Of a stretch of DNA of 64,000 nt, positions 1 to 8,374 are shown in pieces. The position numbers and the translations under genes are program-made. The stretch spans positions 372,001 through 436,000 of the forward strand of contig NZ_JAHBAY010000007.1 in the NCBI RefSeq assembly GCF_018499875.1. The letters are read 5' to 3'. The number at the start of each line of letters is the position of its first letter. The stretch's first letter is position 1. The notes under the pieces were generated by a model. The model was not told the DNA's origin. It saw only the letters and a program-made list of their open reading frames with translations, and did no database searches. Source of the stretch: Kineosporia corallincola. GTDB taxonomy: Bacteria > Actinomycetota > Actinomycetes > Actinomycetales > Kineosporiaceae.

Positions 1-1
1 G

Positions 2-3000
2 CTCGACGCTGCCCGCCGGCTGGTCGCCATCGACTCCCGGCACCTCGATCGCACCACCAACGAGGGCTACCTCGCCGGCGACGCCGAGATGACCCTGCGG
101 GCGCACGAGATCGCCGAGGCGGCAGGCGATCTCGGGGCAGCGGGGCAGATGCTCCGGCTGACCGCCTCGCTGGCCTCACGGTGCCTGATGAACGCGGAGA
201 ACGAACTCCAGCTCGGGCGGGCCCACCTGCCCGAGCCGGAGGTGCTCGGACTGGGCGACAAGGACGGCGACGCCGAGCTGGAGCAACGCTGTCGTGCGCA
301 GGTCCATGTCCGTTACCCGCGGGCGGGCAGGCACGAACGAGAACGCATCGAGCAGCGGCTGAAGGAGGAGCTGGGCCTCGTCCGGTTCCTCGGCATCCCC
401 ATCTACTTCCTCACCATCGCCATCGTGTGCGACCTGATCCGGAGGATGGGCGTCCGGGTCGCGGCCCGGGGGTCCGGGGCCGGCAGCCTGATCAACTACC
501 TGCTCGGCATCTCGGGGGTGGACCCGCTCCGGCACGACCTGCTGATGGAGCGCTTCGTCACCCGGCTGCGCACCCAGCTGCCCGACGTCGACCTGGACGT
601 CGAGTCGCACCGGCGCACCGAGGTGTACGAGAAACTGCTCGACGTCTTCGGGGGCGACCGGGTCAGCTGTGTCTCGATGATGGACACCTACCGGGCCCGG
701 CACGCGATCCGGGACGTCGGAGGCGCGCTCGGCATGCCGCCGGGCGAGATCGACACCATCGCCAAGGCCTTCCCGCACATTCGGGCCCGCGACGTGCGGT
801 CGGCCATCGCCGAGCTGCCCGAACTACGGGCCTCCGGGCTCGGCCATCCGCGGCTGGGGCTGCTCTTCGACCTGGTGGAGCGGCTCGACGGACTGCCCCG
901 GCACATCGCGCTGCACCCCTGCGGGGTCCTCATCTCCGACGGCGGCCTGCTCGACCGCACACCGGTGGAGGCCAGCTGGATGGGTTTCCCGATGAGCCAG
1001 TTCGACAAGGACGACGTCGAGTCGCTCGGGTTGCTGAAGCTCGACCTTCTCGGCATCCGCATGCAGTCCGCCATGTCCTACGCGATCGGTGAGGTCGCCC
1101 GGGTGGACGGCCCGGAGGCCGCGGCAGCCGGTCATCACGACCCGGCGGCGGACTACCTCGACGGGACCGGCCTGATCGATCTCGACGCCGTGCCGCACGA
1201 CGACCCGGCCACCTTCTCGCTGATCCAGAGCACCCGCACGCTCGGGTGTTTCCAGATCGAGTCGCCCGGCCAGCGCGAGCTGGTGGGCAAGTTCGCGCCG
1301 GAGACCTTCCACGACCTGATCATCGACATCTCGCTGTTCCGGCCGGGACCGGTGAAGTCCGACATGGTCACACCGTTCCTGCGTGCCCGGCAGCGGTGGG
1401 ACGAACCCGAGTACCTGCACCCGGCCCTGCGCCCGGTGCTCGAAGACACCTGCGGCGTGGTCGTCTTCCACGAGCAGGTGCTCCAGATCGTCAGCATCGC
1501 CACCGGCTGCGATCTGGCCGAGGCCGACGAGTTCCGCCGGGCCATGGGGGTCTCCGCGCGGCAGGAGAGCAACGAGAAGTGGTTCCGGCAGCATGCCGCA
1601 CGGTGCCGCACCACTGACGGTGAGCGGGTTTTCGACGCCGACGCGATCGACCGGATCTGGGCGGTGCTCAAGGCTTTCGCCTCGTTCGGCTTCTGCAAGG
1701 CCCACGCGGCGGCGTTCGCCCTGCCCACCTATCAGTCGGCCTGGCTGAAGGCCCACCACCCGGCGGCCTTCATCGCCGGCGTGCTCACCCACGACCCCGG
1801 CATGTACCCCAAGCGCCTGATCCTCGACGACGCCCGCAACTTCGGCATCCGGGTGCTCCCGCTCGACGTCAATCGCTCGGACAGCACGTACCGGGTGGAG
1901 AGGCTCACCCCGGAGCCGGAGAACCCGGAGAACCCGGAGAACCCGGAGACGGAGTACGTCTCCCTGTGCGCCGAGCACGCGTGCTCCGCGTCCGGCAGCG
2001 GTTCCGCGCCGACTGCCATTCCCGATCCGACGAAAGCCATGATCGCGCAGCCTCTTTCCGCGGAACCGGCGGCCCGGCCCACCCCGGCCGTCCACCAGCC
2101 CGTCCTGCCCGACGGCAGCGGATACGGCATCCGGCTGGCCCTGGCCGAGGTCAAGGGAATCAGCGAGGCCGAGGTGCAGCGGATCGTCGCGAACCGGCCT
2201 TACCAGTCCCTGGCCGACTTCTGGCACCGGGCGCAGACCTCCCGGCCCGTCGTGGAACGGCTGGTCATCACCGGCGCCTTCGACGCGATCTACGGCCTGA
2301 GCGATGCGCTGCCGGTGCAGTCCCGGGGACGCACCACCCGTCGTGACCTCCTGCTCCAGCTCGCCGATCTGGAGCGCTGGAGCCGATCACTCGAGAACGG
2401 CAGACCCCGGCGCAGAGGCATCCGCAACAGCAGGACTCCCGACGCCATGACCGCCGGGCCCCGGGCGGGCAGCACCGCCGACAGGGAGGGCACCGGCTGG
2501 GGTGAGGACAGCAGCGGCGTCCGCGGCGCGGCCGGCCGGCAGGCCCGGTCGGCCGCGCCGGTGGTCGCCGCGGCCGATCAGTCCGTTCAGCTCGCACTGG
2601 ATCTCGGCGACGCCCCGGACCGGATCGTCCCGAGCGGCCTGCCGGAGATGACCGGCGCCGAGCGCACCCGCGCCGAACTGGAGGTGCTGGGACTGGACGC
2701 GAGCCGGCACGTGCTCGAGTTCTACGAACCGATGCTGACGGCGCTCGCGGTGACCCGGGCCCGCGACGTCCGCGGCCGCCGCAGCCGGGCCGAGATCCTG
2801 GTCGCGGGAGTGAAGGTGGCCACCCAGACCCCGCCGATCCGCACCGGGAGGCGGGTGGTCTTCCTCACCCTCGACGACTCCACCGGCCCGGTGGACGCGA
2901 CCTTCTTCGAAGACGTCCAGGGTCCCTACGCGGGCACGGTGTTCCACTCCTGGCTGCTGGTGGTGCGGGGCGTGCTGCGCAAGACCGGCCGGCGCGGGGT

Positions 3001-3640
3001 GTCCCTGCGTGCCACCGGAGCCTGGGAACTGCCCGTGCTCTGGGAGGCCTGGACGGAGTCCGGGCTGACCGGGGTGCTGGAGATCCTGCACGCCGACGAA
3101 CCTCCCGCCCGGCGGCCCCTGCCGTCCGGGCTGCCGGCCGCCGCCTTCCACGCCGGCGTGGTTCCGGCGGACGTGGGTGGTCAGACCCCCGGCCGGGTGC
3201 TGGGGACCAGCCGAGACGACGGTGCCCTTCCCGGCGCGGAAACCACGGACTGGGAGACACCGACCGGTCTGCCGAGCGGCGACCGTGGCAGCTCCGGTCT
3301 GCCCGTCCCCGGCACGCCGGGCCGCGACCACCGGGGCCGGCAGGGCGACGGCGCCCATCCCGGATCGCTCCTGCCGAACGCCGCCGGAACGAGCCACCCG
3401 CAAGACCCGGACCGGCCAGAAGACCCGGCCCCCTCCACCCTCACCCGCCGGGTGCTCGTGCACCCCAGCGGTTATCGGCAGTCGCCCTACGCCGATCTCC
3501 GTCCCCCGGGCGGCGACACCCGGGAGACCCGCCGGATGCAGGAGACCGCCGGGCAGGAGCACCGGCGTAGGGAGGAGGAGCGCCGAAGACAGCCACCCCG
3601 CAAGCTCTGGCACTCCAGCCCGGGAAGTTCCGGGCAGTGA
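2..3640 (+). CDS. dnaE2: Error-prone DNA polymerase III alpha subunit, 5' truncated by window edge
   Basis: C-family polymerase alpha subunit of the DnaE2 type, used in translesion synthesis. The frame is open from base 2, so the start codon and most of the PHP domain lie outside the window; 1,212 residues are visible. The palm motif PDVDLDVESHRR carries the first two catalytic aspartates (visible residues 197 and 199, codons at 590 and 596). The third is in KLDLLG (codon at 1043). The RGSGAGSLINYLLG segment (near 470-510) is typical of the family. A helix-hairpin-helix region (about 2090-2290) and an OB-fold region (about 2800-3050) follow. Two low-complexity inserts (around 1910-2090 and 2390-2600) and a disordered tail of about 170 residues after 3110 make it longer than usual DnaE2. 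The TGA stop overlaps the dinB GTG. I see no imuA or imuB here. Confidence 0.93.
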   Translation, partial: LDAARRLVAIDSRHLDRTTNEGYLAGDAEMTLRAHEIAEAAGDLGAAGQMLRLTASLASRCLMNAENELQLGRAHLPEPEVLGLGDKDGDAELEQRCRAQVHVRYPRAGRHERERIEQRLKEELGLVRFLGIPIYFLTIAIVCDLIRRMGVRVAARGSGAGSLINYLLGISGVDPLRHDLLMERFVTRLRTQLPDVDLDVESHRRTEVYEKLLDVFGGDRVSCVSMMDTYRARHAIRDVGGALGMPPGEIDTIAKAFPHIRARDVRSAIAELPELRASGLGHPRLGLLFDLVERLDGLPRHIALHPCGVLISDGGLLDRTPVEASWMGFPMSQFDKDDVESLGLLKLDLLGIRMQSAMSYAIGEVARVDGPEAAAAGHHDPAADYLDGTGLIDLDAVPHDDPATFSLIQSTRTLGCFQIESPGQRELVGKFAPETFHDLIIDISLFRPGPVKSDMVTPFLRARQRWDEPEYLHPALRPVLEDTCGVVVFHEQVLQIVSIATGCDLAEADEFRRAMGVSARQESNEKWFRQHAARCRTTDGERVFDADAIDRIWAVLKAFASFGFCKAHAAAFALPTYQSAWLKAHHPAAFIAGVLTHDPGMYPKRLILDDARNFGIRVLPLDVNRSDSTYRVERLTPEPENPENPENPETEYVSLCAEHACSASGSGSAPTAIPDPTKAMIAQPLSAEPAARPTPAVHQPVLPDGSGYGIRLALAEVKGISEAEVQRIVANRPYQSLADFWHRAQTSRPVVERLVITGAFDAIYGLSDALPVQSRGRTTRRDLLLQLADLERWSRSLENGRPRRRGIRNSRTPDAMTAGPRAGSTADREGTGWGEDSSGVRGAAGRQARSAAPVVAAADQSVQLALDLGDAPDRIVPSGLPEMTGAERTRAELEVLGLDASRHVLEFYEPMLTALAVTRARDVRGRRSRAEILVAGVKVATQTPPIRTGRRVVFLTLDDSTGPVDATFFEDVQGPYAGTVFHSWLLVVRGVLRKTGRRGVSLRATGAWELPVLWEAWTESGLTGVLEILHADEPPARRPLPSGLPAAAFHAGVVPADVGGQTPGRVLGTSRDDGALPGAETTDWETPTGLPSGDRGSSGLPVPGTPGRDHRGRQGDGAHPGSLLPNAAGTSHPQDPDRPEDPAPSTLTRRVLVHPSGYRQSPYADLRPPGGDTRETRRMQETAGQEHRRREEERRRQPPRKLWHSSPGSSGQ
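1916..1947 (+). repeat. 9-bp tandem repeat inside dnaE2
   Basis: Three exact copies of GAACCCGGA preceded by a partial copy encode a PEN-PEN-PEN run in a low-complexity insert of the polymerase. The unit length is a multiple of three, so copy-number change would keep the frame. Confidence 0.8.
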
Positions 3641-5163
3641 CCCGGCAGCGACACCCCGGCAGCGACACCGGCACCGACAGCCCGGGCAGCCTCGGCCAGC
3701 CCGAGGGCAGTCCTGGCAAGCCCGACGGCGGCCCTGGCAAAGCCGACGGCGGCCCTGGCAAAGCCGACGGCGGCCCCGGCAAAGCCGACGGCAGCCTCGG
3801 CAAAGCCGACGACAGCCTCGGCAAGCCCGACGACGCCGGCTGCACGATCCTGCACGCCGACATGGACGCCTTCTTCGCCTCGGTGGAACTGATCGACCGC
3901 CCGCACCTGAGGGGCACCCCGGTGATCGTGGGCGGGGGCGGCCGGTCGGTCGTCCTCTCGGCCACCTACGAGGCCCGGCGCGCGGGCGTCCACGCCGCGA
4001 TGCCGATGGGCCGGGCCCGGCGGCTCTGCCCGGAGGCAGTGGTGATCCAGCCCGACCACGACCGGTACGCCGAGGTCTCCCGCGGGGTGATGGAGGTCTT
4101 CCGCTCGGTGACCCACCTGGTCGAGCCGCTGAGCCTGGACGAGGCCTTCATCGACGTCTCCGGCGCGGTACGCAGGACGGGCACACCGTCGCGGATCGCC
4201 GCCCTGATCCGCGACCGGATCGCCGACGAGCAGCGGATCACCTGCTCGGTGGGTATCGCCACGACCAAGTTCGTGGCCAAGCTCGCCTCCACCCGGATCA
4301 AGCCGGACGGCGTCCTCGTGGTGCCCCGCAACGACACGGTCGCGTTCCTGCACGGCCTGCCGGCCGGAGCGCTGTGGGGCGTGGGGGAGAAGACCGAGGA
4401 GGCCCTGCGCCGGCTCGGCCTGGTGACCGTCGCCGACATCGCCCACACCCCGGCGGCCACCCTGCGCCGGGCGCTCGGCGATGCGGTGGGCGGTCAGCTC
4501 CACGACCTGTCCTGGGGACGGGACCCCCGACCGGTGGTGCCCGTCCGGCCGGAGAAGAGCATCGGCGCCGAAGAGACTTTCCGCACAGACACCGACGACC
4601 CCGAGGTGATAGGTCGCGAGCTGCTCCGGCTCAGCGAGCGGGTGGCGGCGCGGGCCCGGTCGGCGGGCCTGATCGGGCGCACCGTGGTGATCCGGATCCG
4701 GTTCGCCGACTTCACCACGATCACCCGCTCCCGCACCCTGCCCGAGCCCACCGACGTGGCCCGGGTGGTGCACACCACGGCGCTCGGACTGTACCGCCGG
4801 CTGGGGCTGGACCGGGCCCGGTTACGGCTGGTGGGAGTGCGTTTGGAGGGACTGACCGAAGCCTCCTCAGGACACCACCAGCCGACCCTGGACGAGCGTC
4901 CCGCGGGGTGGCGGGAGGCCGAGCGCGCGGTGGACCGTGCCAGCGCCCGGTTCGGCCCGGGCGCGGTCCGGCCGGCCAGTCTGGTCACCCCTCCGGAGGA
5001 TCGCGCGGATGCCCGTCCGCGGTCACCGGCGGACGCACCCGGGCAGCGCCGCACCCCCCGTTCCGGCCACGCCTACGACCCCCTCCGGTATCAAGGGAGA
5101 CATCCGGATGGCCGAGAATGGGGAGACCATCCGGGTGGGATAGCCGATCGGCTTTCGCGGTAG
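3637..5163 (+). CDS. dinB: DNA polymerase IV (Y-family translesion polymerase)
   Basis: Y-family polymerase, 508 residues, that extends damaged or mispaired primers. The GTG start overlaps the dnaE2 stop as GTGA, so the two polymerases are translationally coupled. Catalytic motifs are intact: HADMDAFFASVE (first metal-binding Asp, near residue 74) and SLDEAFIDVS (Asp-Glu pair, near 168). The thumb helix-hairpin-helix is in LWGVGEKTEEALRRLG, and the little-finger domain covers about 310-420. Residues 1-68 are a Gly/Pro/Asp-rich leader made of seven 7-residue repeats and are not part of the fold. The C-terminal 60 residues look disordered; I see no clear QLxLF-type clamp-binding peptide. A TTA leucine codon lies at 4822. 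An internal start near 3859 just before the catalytic core is possible, but the overlap favours 3637. Confidence 0.93.
   Translation: MTRQRHPGSDTGTDSPGSLGQPEGSPGKPDGGPGKADGGPGKADGGPGKADGSLGKADDSLGKPDDAGCTILHADMDAFFASVELIDRPHLRGTPVIVGGGGRSVVLSATYEARRAGVHAAMPMGRARRLCPEAVVIQPDHDRYAEVSRGVMEVFRSVTHLVEPLSLDEAFIDVSGAVRRTGTPSRIAALIRDRIADEQRITCSVGIATTKFVAKLASTRIKPDGVLVVPRNDTVAFLHGLPAGALWGVGEKTEEALRRLGLVTVADIAHTPAATLRRALGDAVGGQLHDLSWGRDPRPVVPVRPEKSIGAEETFRTDTDDPEVIGRELLRLSERVAARARSAGLIGRTVVIRIRFADFTTITRSRTLPEPTDVARVVHTTALGLYRRLGLDRARLRLVGVRLEGLTEASSGHHQPTLDERPAGWREAERAVDRASARFGPGAVRPASLVTPPEDRADARPRSPADAPGQRRTPRSGHAYDPLRYQGRHPDGREWGDHPGGIADRLSR
3688..3834 (+). repeat. 21-bp tandem repeats in the dinB leader, about 7 copies
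   Basis: Seven consecutive units encode (S/G)(L/P)G(K/Q)(A/P)(D/E)(G/D). The three central units are nearly identical at DNA level. The repeats sit upstream of the polymerase core and probably form a flexible tether. Confidence 0.85.
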
Positions 5164-5181
5164 GCGAGTGCGACCTATTCT
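5153..5181 (+). promoter_or_regulatory. Possible promoter for the DUF3040 gene
   Basis: TTTCGC (5153-5158), a 17-bp spacer and TATTCT (5176-5181) resemble a sigma70-type promoter lying over the dinB stop. It would give a leader of about 50 nt before the GTG at 5237. The -35 match is weak. Confidence 0.3.
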
Positions 5182-5236
5182 GTGACCATCGCCGGAACGC
5201 ATGTGGAACGACCGGTGTGACCGTCAGGAGGTCGAA

Positions 5237-5623
5237 GTGCCGCTCTCCGATAACGAGCAGCGTCTGCTTGAGCAGATGGAGCGCGCGCTCTATGCCGAGG
5301 ATCCGAAGTTCGCCTCGGCAATGCGTGGCGCCAACCGACGGCCAGGGGCCGGTCGGCGGCTTGCTATTGGGGGCACGGGTATCGTGCTCGGGCTCGTAGT
5401 GCTCGTCTTTGGCGTGGCCAACAACAACATCCCGATCGGGGTGCTCGGCTTCGTCTGCATGCTGGGTGGTACGGCCTATGCCGTGTCCAGCAAGCGCAGA
5501 GGTCCAGTAGGCGTTGTCAATGCGGCCGGTGCCGTCCGTCCCCCCGTGAAGCGCAACCGCAGCAAGGCCAGCTTCATGCAGCGTCTGGAACAGCGCTGGG
5601 ACCGTCGCCGGGACGAACGCTGA
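5237..5623 (+). CDS. DUF3040 family membrane protein
   Basis: Small protein of 128 residues of the actinobacterial DUF3040 family. The N-terminus PLSDNEQRLLEQMERALYAEDPKFASAMR is the family signature. Two hydrophobic segments (about residues 43-60 and 65-82) form a hairpin in the membrane, followed by a basic tail. The GTG at 5237 is chosen because AGGAG lies 6 nt upstream (5226-5230) and the signature begins directly after it; an earlier ATG at 5201 would add 12 unrelated residues. The gene often lies near mraZ in actinomycetes. Its biochemical role is unknown. Confidence 0.85.
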   Translation: MPLSDNEQRLLEQMERALYAEDPKFASAMRGANRRPGAGRRLAIGGTGIVLGLVVLVFGVANNNIPIGVLGFVCMLGGTAYAVSSKRRGPVGVVNAAGAVRPPVKRNRSKASFMQRLEQRWDRRRDER

Positions 5624-5669
5624 TCCCGGTTCAGCAACAGCACCACATGAAAGATGCTTGATGGCAAGG

Positions 5670-5688
5670 GGCCCCGCCCAGCGGGGCC
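5670..5688 (+). terminator. Hairpin after the DUF3040 gene
   Basis: GGCCCCGC (5670-5677), a 3-nt loop, and GCGGGGCC (5681-5688) form a perfect 8-bp GC stem 46 bp after the stop codon. There is no T-run, as is common for actinobacterial terminators. Confidence 0.55.
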
Positions 5689-5816
5689 GACAAGCTGAAT
5701 GCACGGTTTCATGAAGGCGGTACCGCAGTCACGCGGCGCCGCCTAGCGCTGTTTGCTGATGGACGAGGGCGGCAGACCACCGTCGTCCTCAGTTCTGACG
5801 AACCACGTGGCTCCAC

Positions 5817-5861
5817 AACGGTGCCCGGTGCCCCAGAAGACCTGGGACACCGGGCACCGTT
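5817..5861 (-). terminator. Long hairpin terminating the moxR-DUF58-tgpA operon
   Basis: Arms 5817-5835 and 5843-5861 pair over 19 bp with one mismatch around a 7-nt loop. It lies 32 bp beyond the stop codon of the minus-strand transglutaminase gene and between convergent genes, so it could act in both directions. Confidence 0.65.
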
Positions 5862-5892
5862 GTTCTGCCGGATCAGCGCCCGGCACCGAAGA

Positions 5893-8322
5893 TCAGTGGG
5901 CGCCGCTGTCCGCCTTCTGTCGCGGCTGCTGCTCCCCGGGCCCGTTCTTCTCAATGGTGGACGACGATCCCTTCCGGAACCGCGCCGTGATCGACGCGGC
6001 GGCCCCGGACAGGGCGGTGATGCCCGACGCCGGCCACAGCCGCGCCCGCCGCCGGGTCCGGGCCGACTTCTGCACCGCGACCGCGGAGACCACCAGCGCC
6101 ACGTCCTGCCGCCGGTCCGCGGCCGGGCGGCCCGGATCGTCGGACGGCGGCGCGTAGAAGGCCTCTTCCAGCTCCTCCACCAGCCGGTCCAGGGCGGCGG
6201 ACTGCTCCGTCGTGAGCCGGTAGTCGTCGTTCAGCCGCTGCCGCACGGCCCGCGGCGTCCACGACGCGGCCCATCGCACCCCGAGATCGCTGAGTCCCAG
6301 CCGCAGGTCGTCCCAGGCCGCCGCGGCCAGACCGGGAGCGCCGCGGGCGGTGCGCCAGCGCCGCCGGGTGGCGACCGACGCGGCCGCGCGGGGCGTGGCC
6401 AGAGCGAGCAGCACGACCAGCAGCAGCACGAACGGCTGCCAGGGAAGGCTGAAACCGCCGGACGACTGCGCGTCGGCCGCCGCGGCCTGCTCGTCGGGTA
6501 CCTCCGCCTCGGAGCTGGCGGACGCGCCGTTCTCCTCGGTCTCCGGCTCCGTGGTCGTGGTGGTGCTGTCGTCGGTCTGGCCGTCGTTGCCGGTGGACGG
6601 CGGGACGGTCCAGTCCGGCGCGGCCTGGCCGCTGCGCGGGGTCGGCTCGAAACGCACCCAGCCGACGCCCTGGAAGTACAGCTCGGGCCAGGCGTGCGCG
6701 TCCCGCGACGAGATGATCCGGGTGTCTTCCGTCTGCACGCTGCCGGGCAGGAAGCCCACCGCGACCCGGGCCGGGATGCCCAGCTGACGGGCCATCACGG
6801 CCATCGTCGAGGCGTAGTGCACGCAGTAGCCCTCCTTGCTGTCCAGGAAGTCCACGATCGCCTGGGCACTGCCGTCGCCGTTCTTGCTGGCCGGGGCCTG
6901 GGTGTTGTAGGTGAACCGGCCGCTGACCCGGAACCAGTCCTGGAGCCGCACGGCCTGCTCGTACTCGGTGCCGGTGCCGGCCACCTGCCGGGCCGTCTTC
7001 TCGATCACGGCAGGCATGTCGTCGGGCAGCGCGGTGTACTTCTCCACGATGTCGTCGGGCGGCGCCCCGGCGTCGGCCAGCTGCTGCGCGGTCGGGGTGA
7101 CCTCGGCGAACTCCACCGTGTAGTTGGCCTTGGTGGTGGTCACGTTGCGGCCCAGCACGTTCAGCGTCTCCGGGTCGTACAGCCACTCCCCGTTCAGCCC
7201 GCTGATCTGCTGCGCCGGGTAGGGCAGCGGCAGGTAGTTCTCCCGCAGCTGGTAGATCTCGATGTCGCTGGTGGCGGCCTCGGTCTGCACCGCGGAGGTG
7301 AGACCGGGCGCCGACGGCAGGCCGTTCTCGATGTTGTTGGCGCGCTGGAACTCGTTCTCGCTCGGCTTCCAGGTCTTGCCGTCGTACTCGTCGTCGGTGA
7401 CGATCCGCAGCGGGGCCGGCTCGGCGACGGTGGTGGTGTATTTCAGCAGGTCGGTGTCGACCGGGTCGTTGAGGTCGCGGCGCATGTCGAGGATCGGGTT
7501 GATCCGGGTGATCACCGTGCCGCCCGACCCGCCGTCGCCGTCCCCGCCGCCCAGCAACTGGCTGTCCAGACCCGGGATCAGGGCCGGCACCGCCACCGCG
7601 GTGACCACGGCGGCCGCGGCCACCCGCCGCCCGCCCCGGGCCAGGGCGGTGTCACCCGCGGTGCGCGACGAGCGCTCGCCGGCCGAGGCCAGCACCCGGC
7701 CCCAGGCCCGCACCCGGTCACCGGCGTCGGCCGACAGCAGCAGCAGGAACCCGGCGGCCGCGACCAGGAACAGGTACCAGGGCAGGCCGTCGTCGAGCAG
7801 AGCGGCGGGCACGCAGTACATCGCCAGCAACGGCAGCCCGGCCAGGGCGGGCTGCCGGAACGAGGTGGCCAGGACGTCGACGGCCAGCGCCACCACCCCG
7901 GTCCCGCCGGCCGCGAGAAGCACGATGCCACGGGCGGACTCGACCGGAGGCGACTGGCTCTGGGTCACGTCGAGACCGGCGCTCAGCAGGTCGGTGAGCA
8001 TGCTGACGGCGCCCGGCGGGTTGGCGATCTGGCCGCGCGCGAACAGCACGACGACCGCCAGGAAGAGCAGCACGGCCTGGAGGCCGATGACCGCGGGCCA
8101 CCAGCCGCGGGCCAGCTGGCGCCCGACGATGCCGGACACCATCACGGTCAGCACCATGATGGCCGCCGCGAAGAGCCAGGTCACTCCCTGGATCAGAGGG
8201 GCCAGGGTGAGCGCTGCCACCAGGCTCGCGCAGGCGGCCGTGACCGCCATCCGCTCGTCGGAACCGTTCGTCATGACCGTAACAACCGTCCCAAGCCCTC
8301 GGCCGAAGCGTTCGGAATCCAT
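5893..8322 (-). CDS. TgpA-like membrane transglutaminase
   Basis: Membrane protein of 809 residues with a periplasmic-side transglutaminase-like cysteine protease fold. The N-terminal third has about six hydrophobic segments. The central catalytic domain shows GYCVHYASTMAVMARQLGIP (nucleophile Cys) and SRDAHAWPELYF (catalytic His). A Thr/Glu-rich linker, another membrane segment and a cytoplasmic DUF4129-like tail follow. It is the last gene of the moxR-DUF58-transglutaminase set, a common triad in actinomycetes whose substrate is unknown. The ATG at 8322 keeps the longest frame; an ATG at 8274 is an alternative, and neither has a good ribosome site. It lies 52 bp after the DUF58 stop. Confidence 0.88.
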   Translation of the reverse strand: MDSERFGRGLGTVVTVMTNGSDERMAVTAACASLVAALTLAPLIQGVTWLFAAAIMVLTVMVSGIVGRQLARGWWPAVIGLQAVLLFLAVVVLFARGQIANPPGAVSMLTDLLSAGLDVTQSQSPPVESARGIVLLAAGGTGVVALAVDVLATSFRQPALAGLPLLAMYCVPAALLDDGLPWYLFLVAAAGFLLLLSADAGDRVRAWGRVLASAGERSSRTAGDTALARGGRRVAAAAVVTAVAVPALIPGLDSQLLGGGDGDGGSGGTVITRINPILDMRRDLNDPVDTDLLKYTTTVAEPAPLRIVTDDEYDGKTWKPSENEFQRANNIENGLPSAPGLTSAVQTEAATSDIEIYQLRENYLPLPYPAQQISGLNGEWLYDPETLNVLGRNVTTTKANYTVEFAEVTPTAQQLADAGAPPDDIVEKYTALPDDMPAVIEKTARQVAGTGTEYEQAVRLQDWFRVSGRFTYNTQAPASKNGDGSAQAIVDFLDSKEGYCVHYASTMAVMARQLGIPARVAVGFLPGSVQTEDTRIISSRDAHAWPELYFQGVGWVRFEPTPRSGQAAPDWTVPPSTGNDGQTDDSTTTTTEPETEENGASASSEAEVPDEQAAAADAQSSGGFSLPWQPFVLLLVVLLALATPRAAASVATRRRWRTARGAPGLAAAAWDDLRLGLSDLGVRWAASWTPRAVRQRLNDDYRLTTEQSAALDRLVEELEEAFYAPPSDDPGRPAADRRQDVALVVSAVAVQKSARTRRRARLWPASGITALSGAAASITARFRKGSSSTIEKNGPGEQQPRQKADSGAH

Positions 8323-8374
8323 TCATAGTCGCCGAAGCTGTGCCCGGGGGCACCCGCGGGACCGGCGGCCCGCG

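Noticed and set aside
5821-8328. Plus-strand frame of 835 codons opposite the transglutaminase gene
   Set aside because: Shadow frame; product is low-complexity, and the minus strand encodes membrane helices and the Cys-His catalytic motifs.
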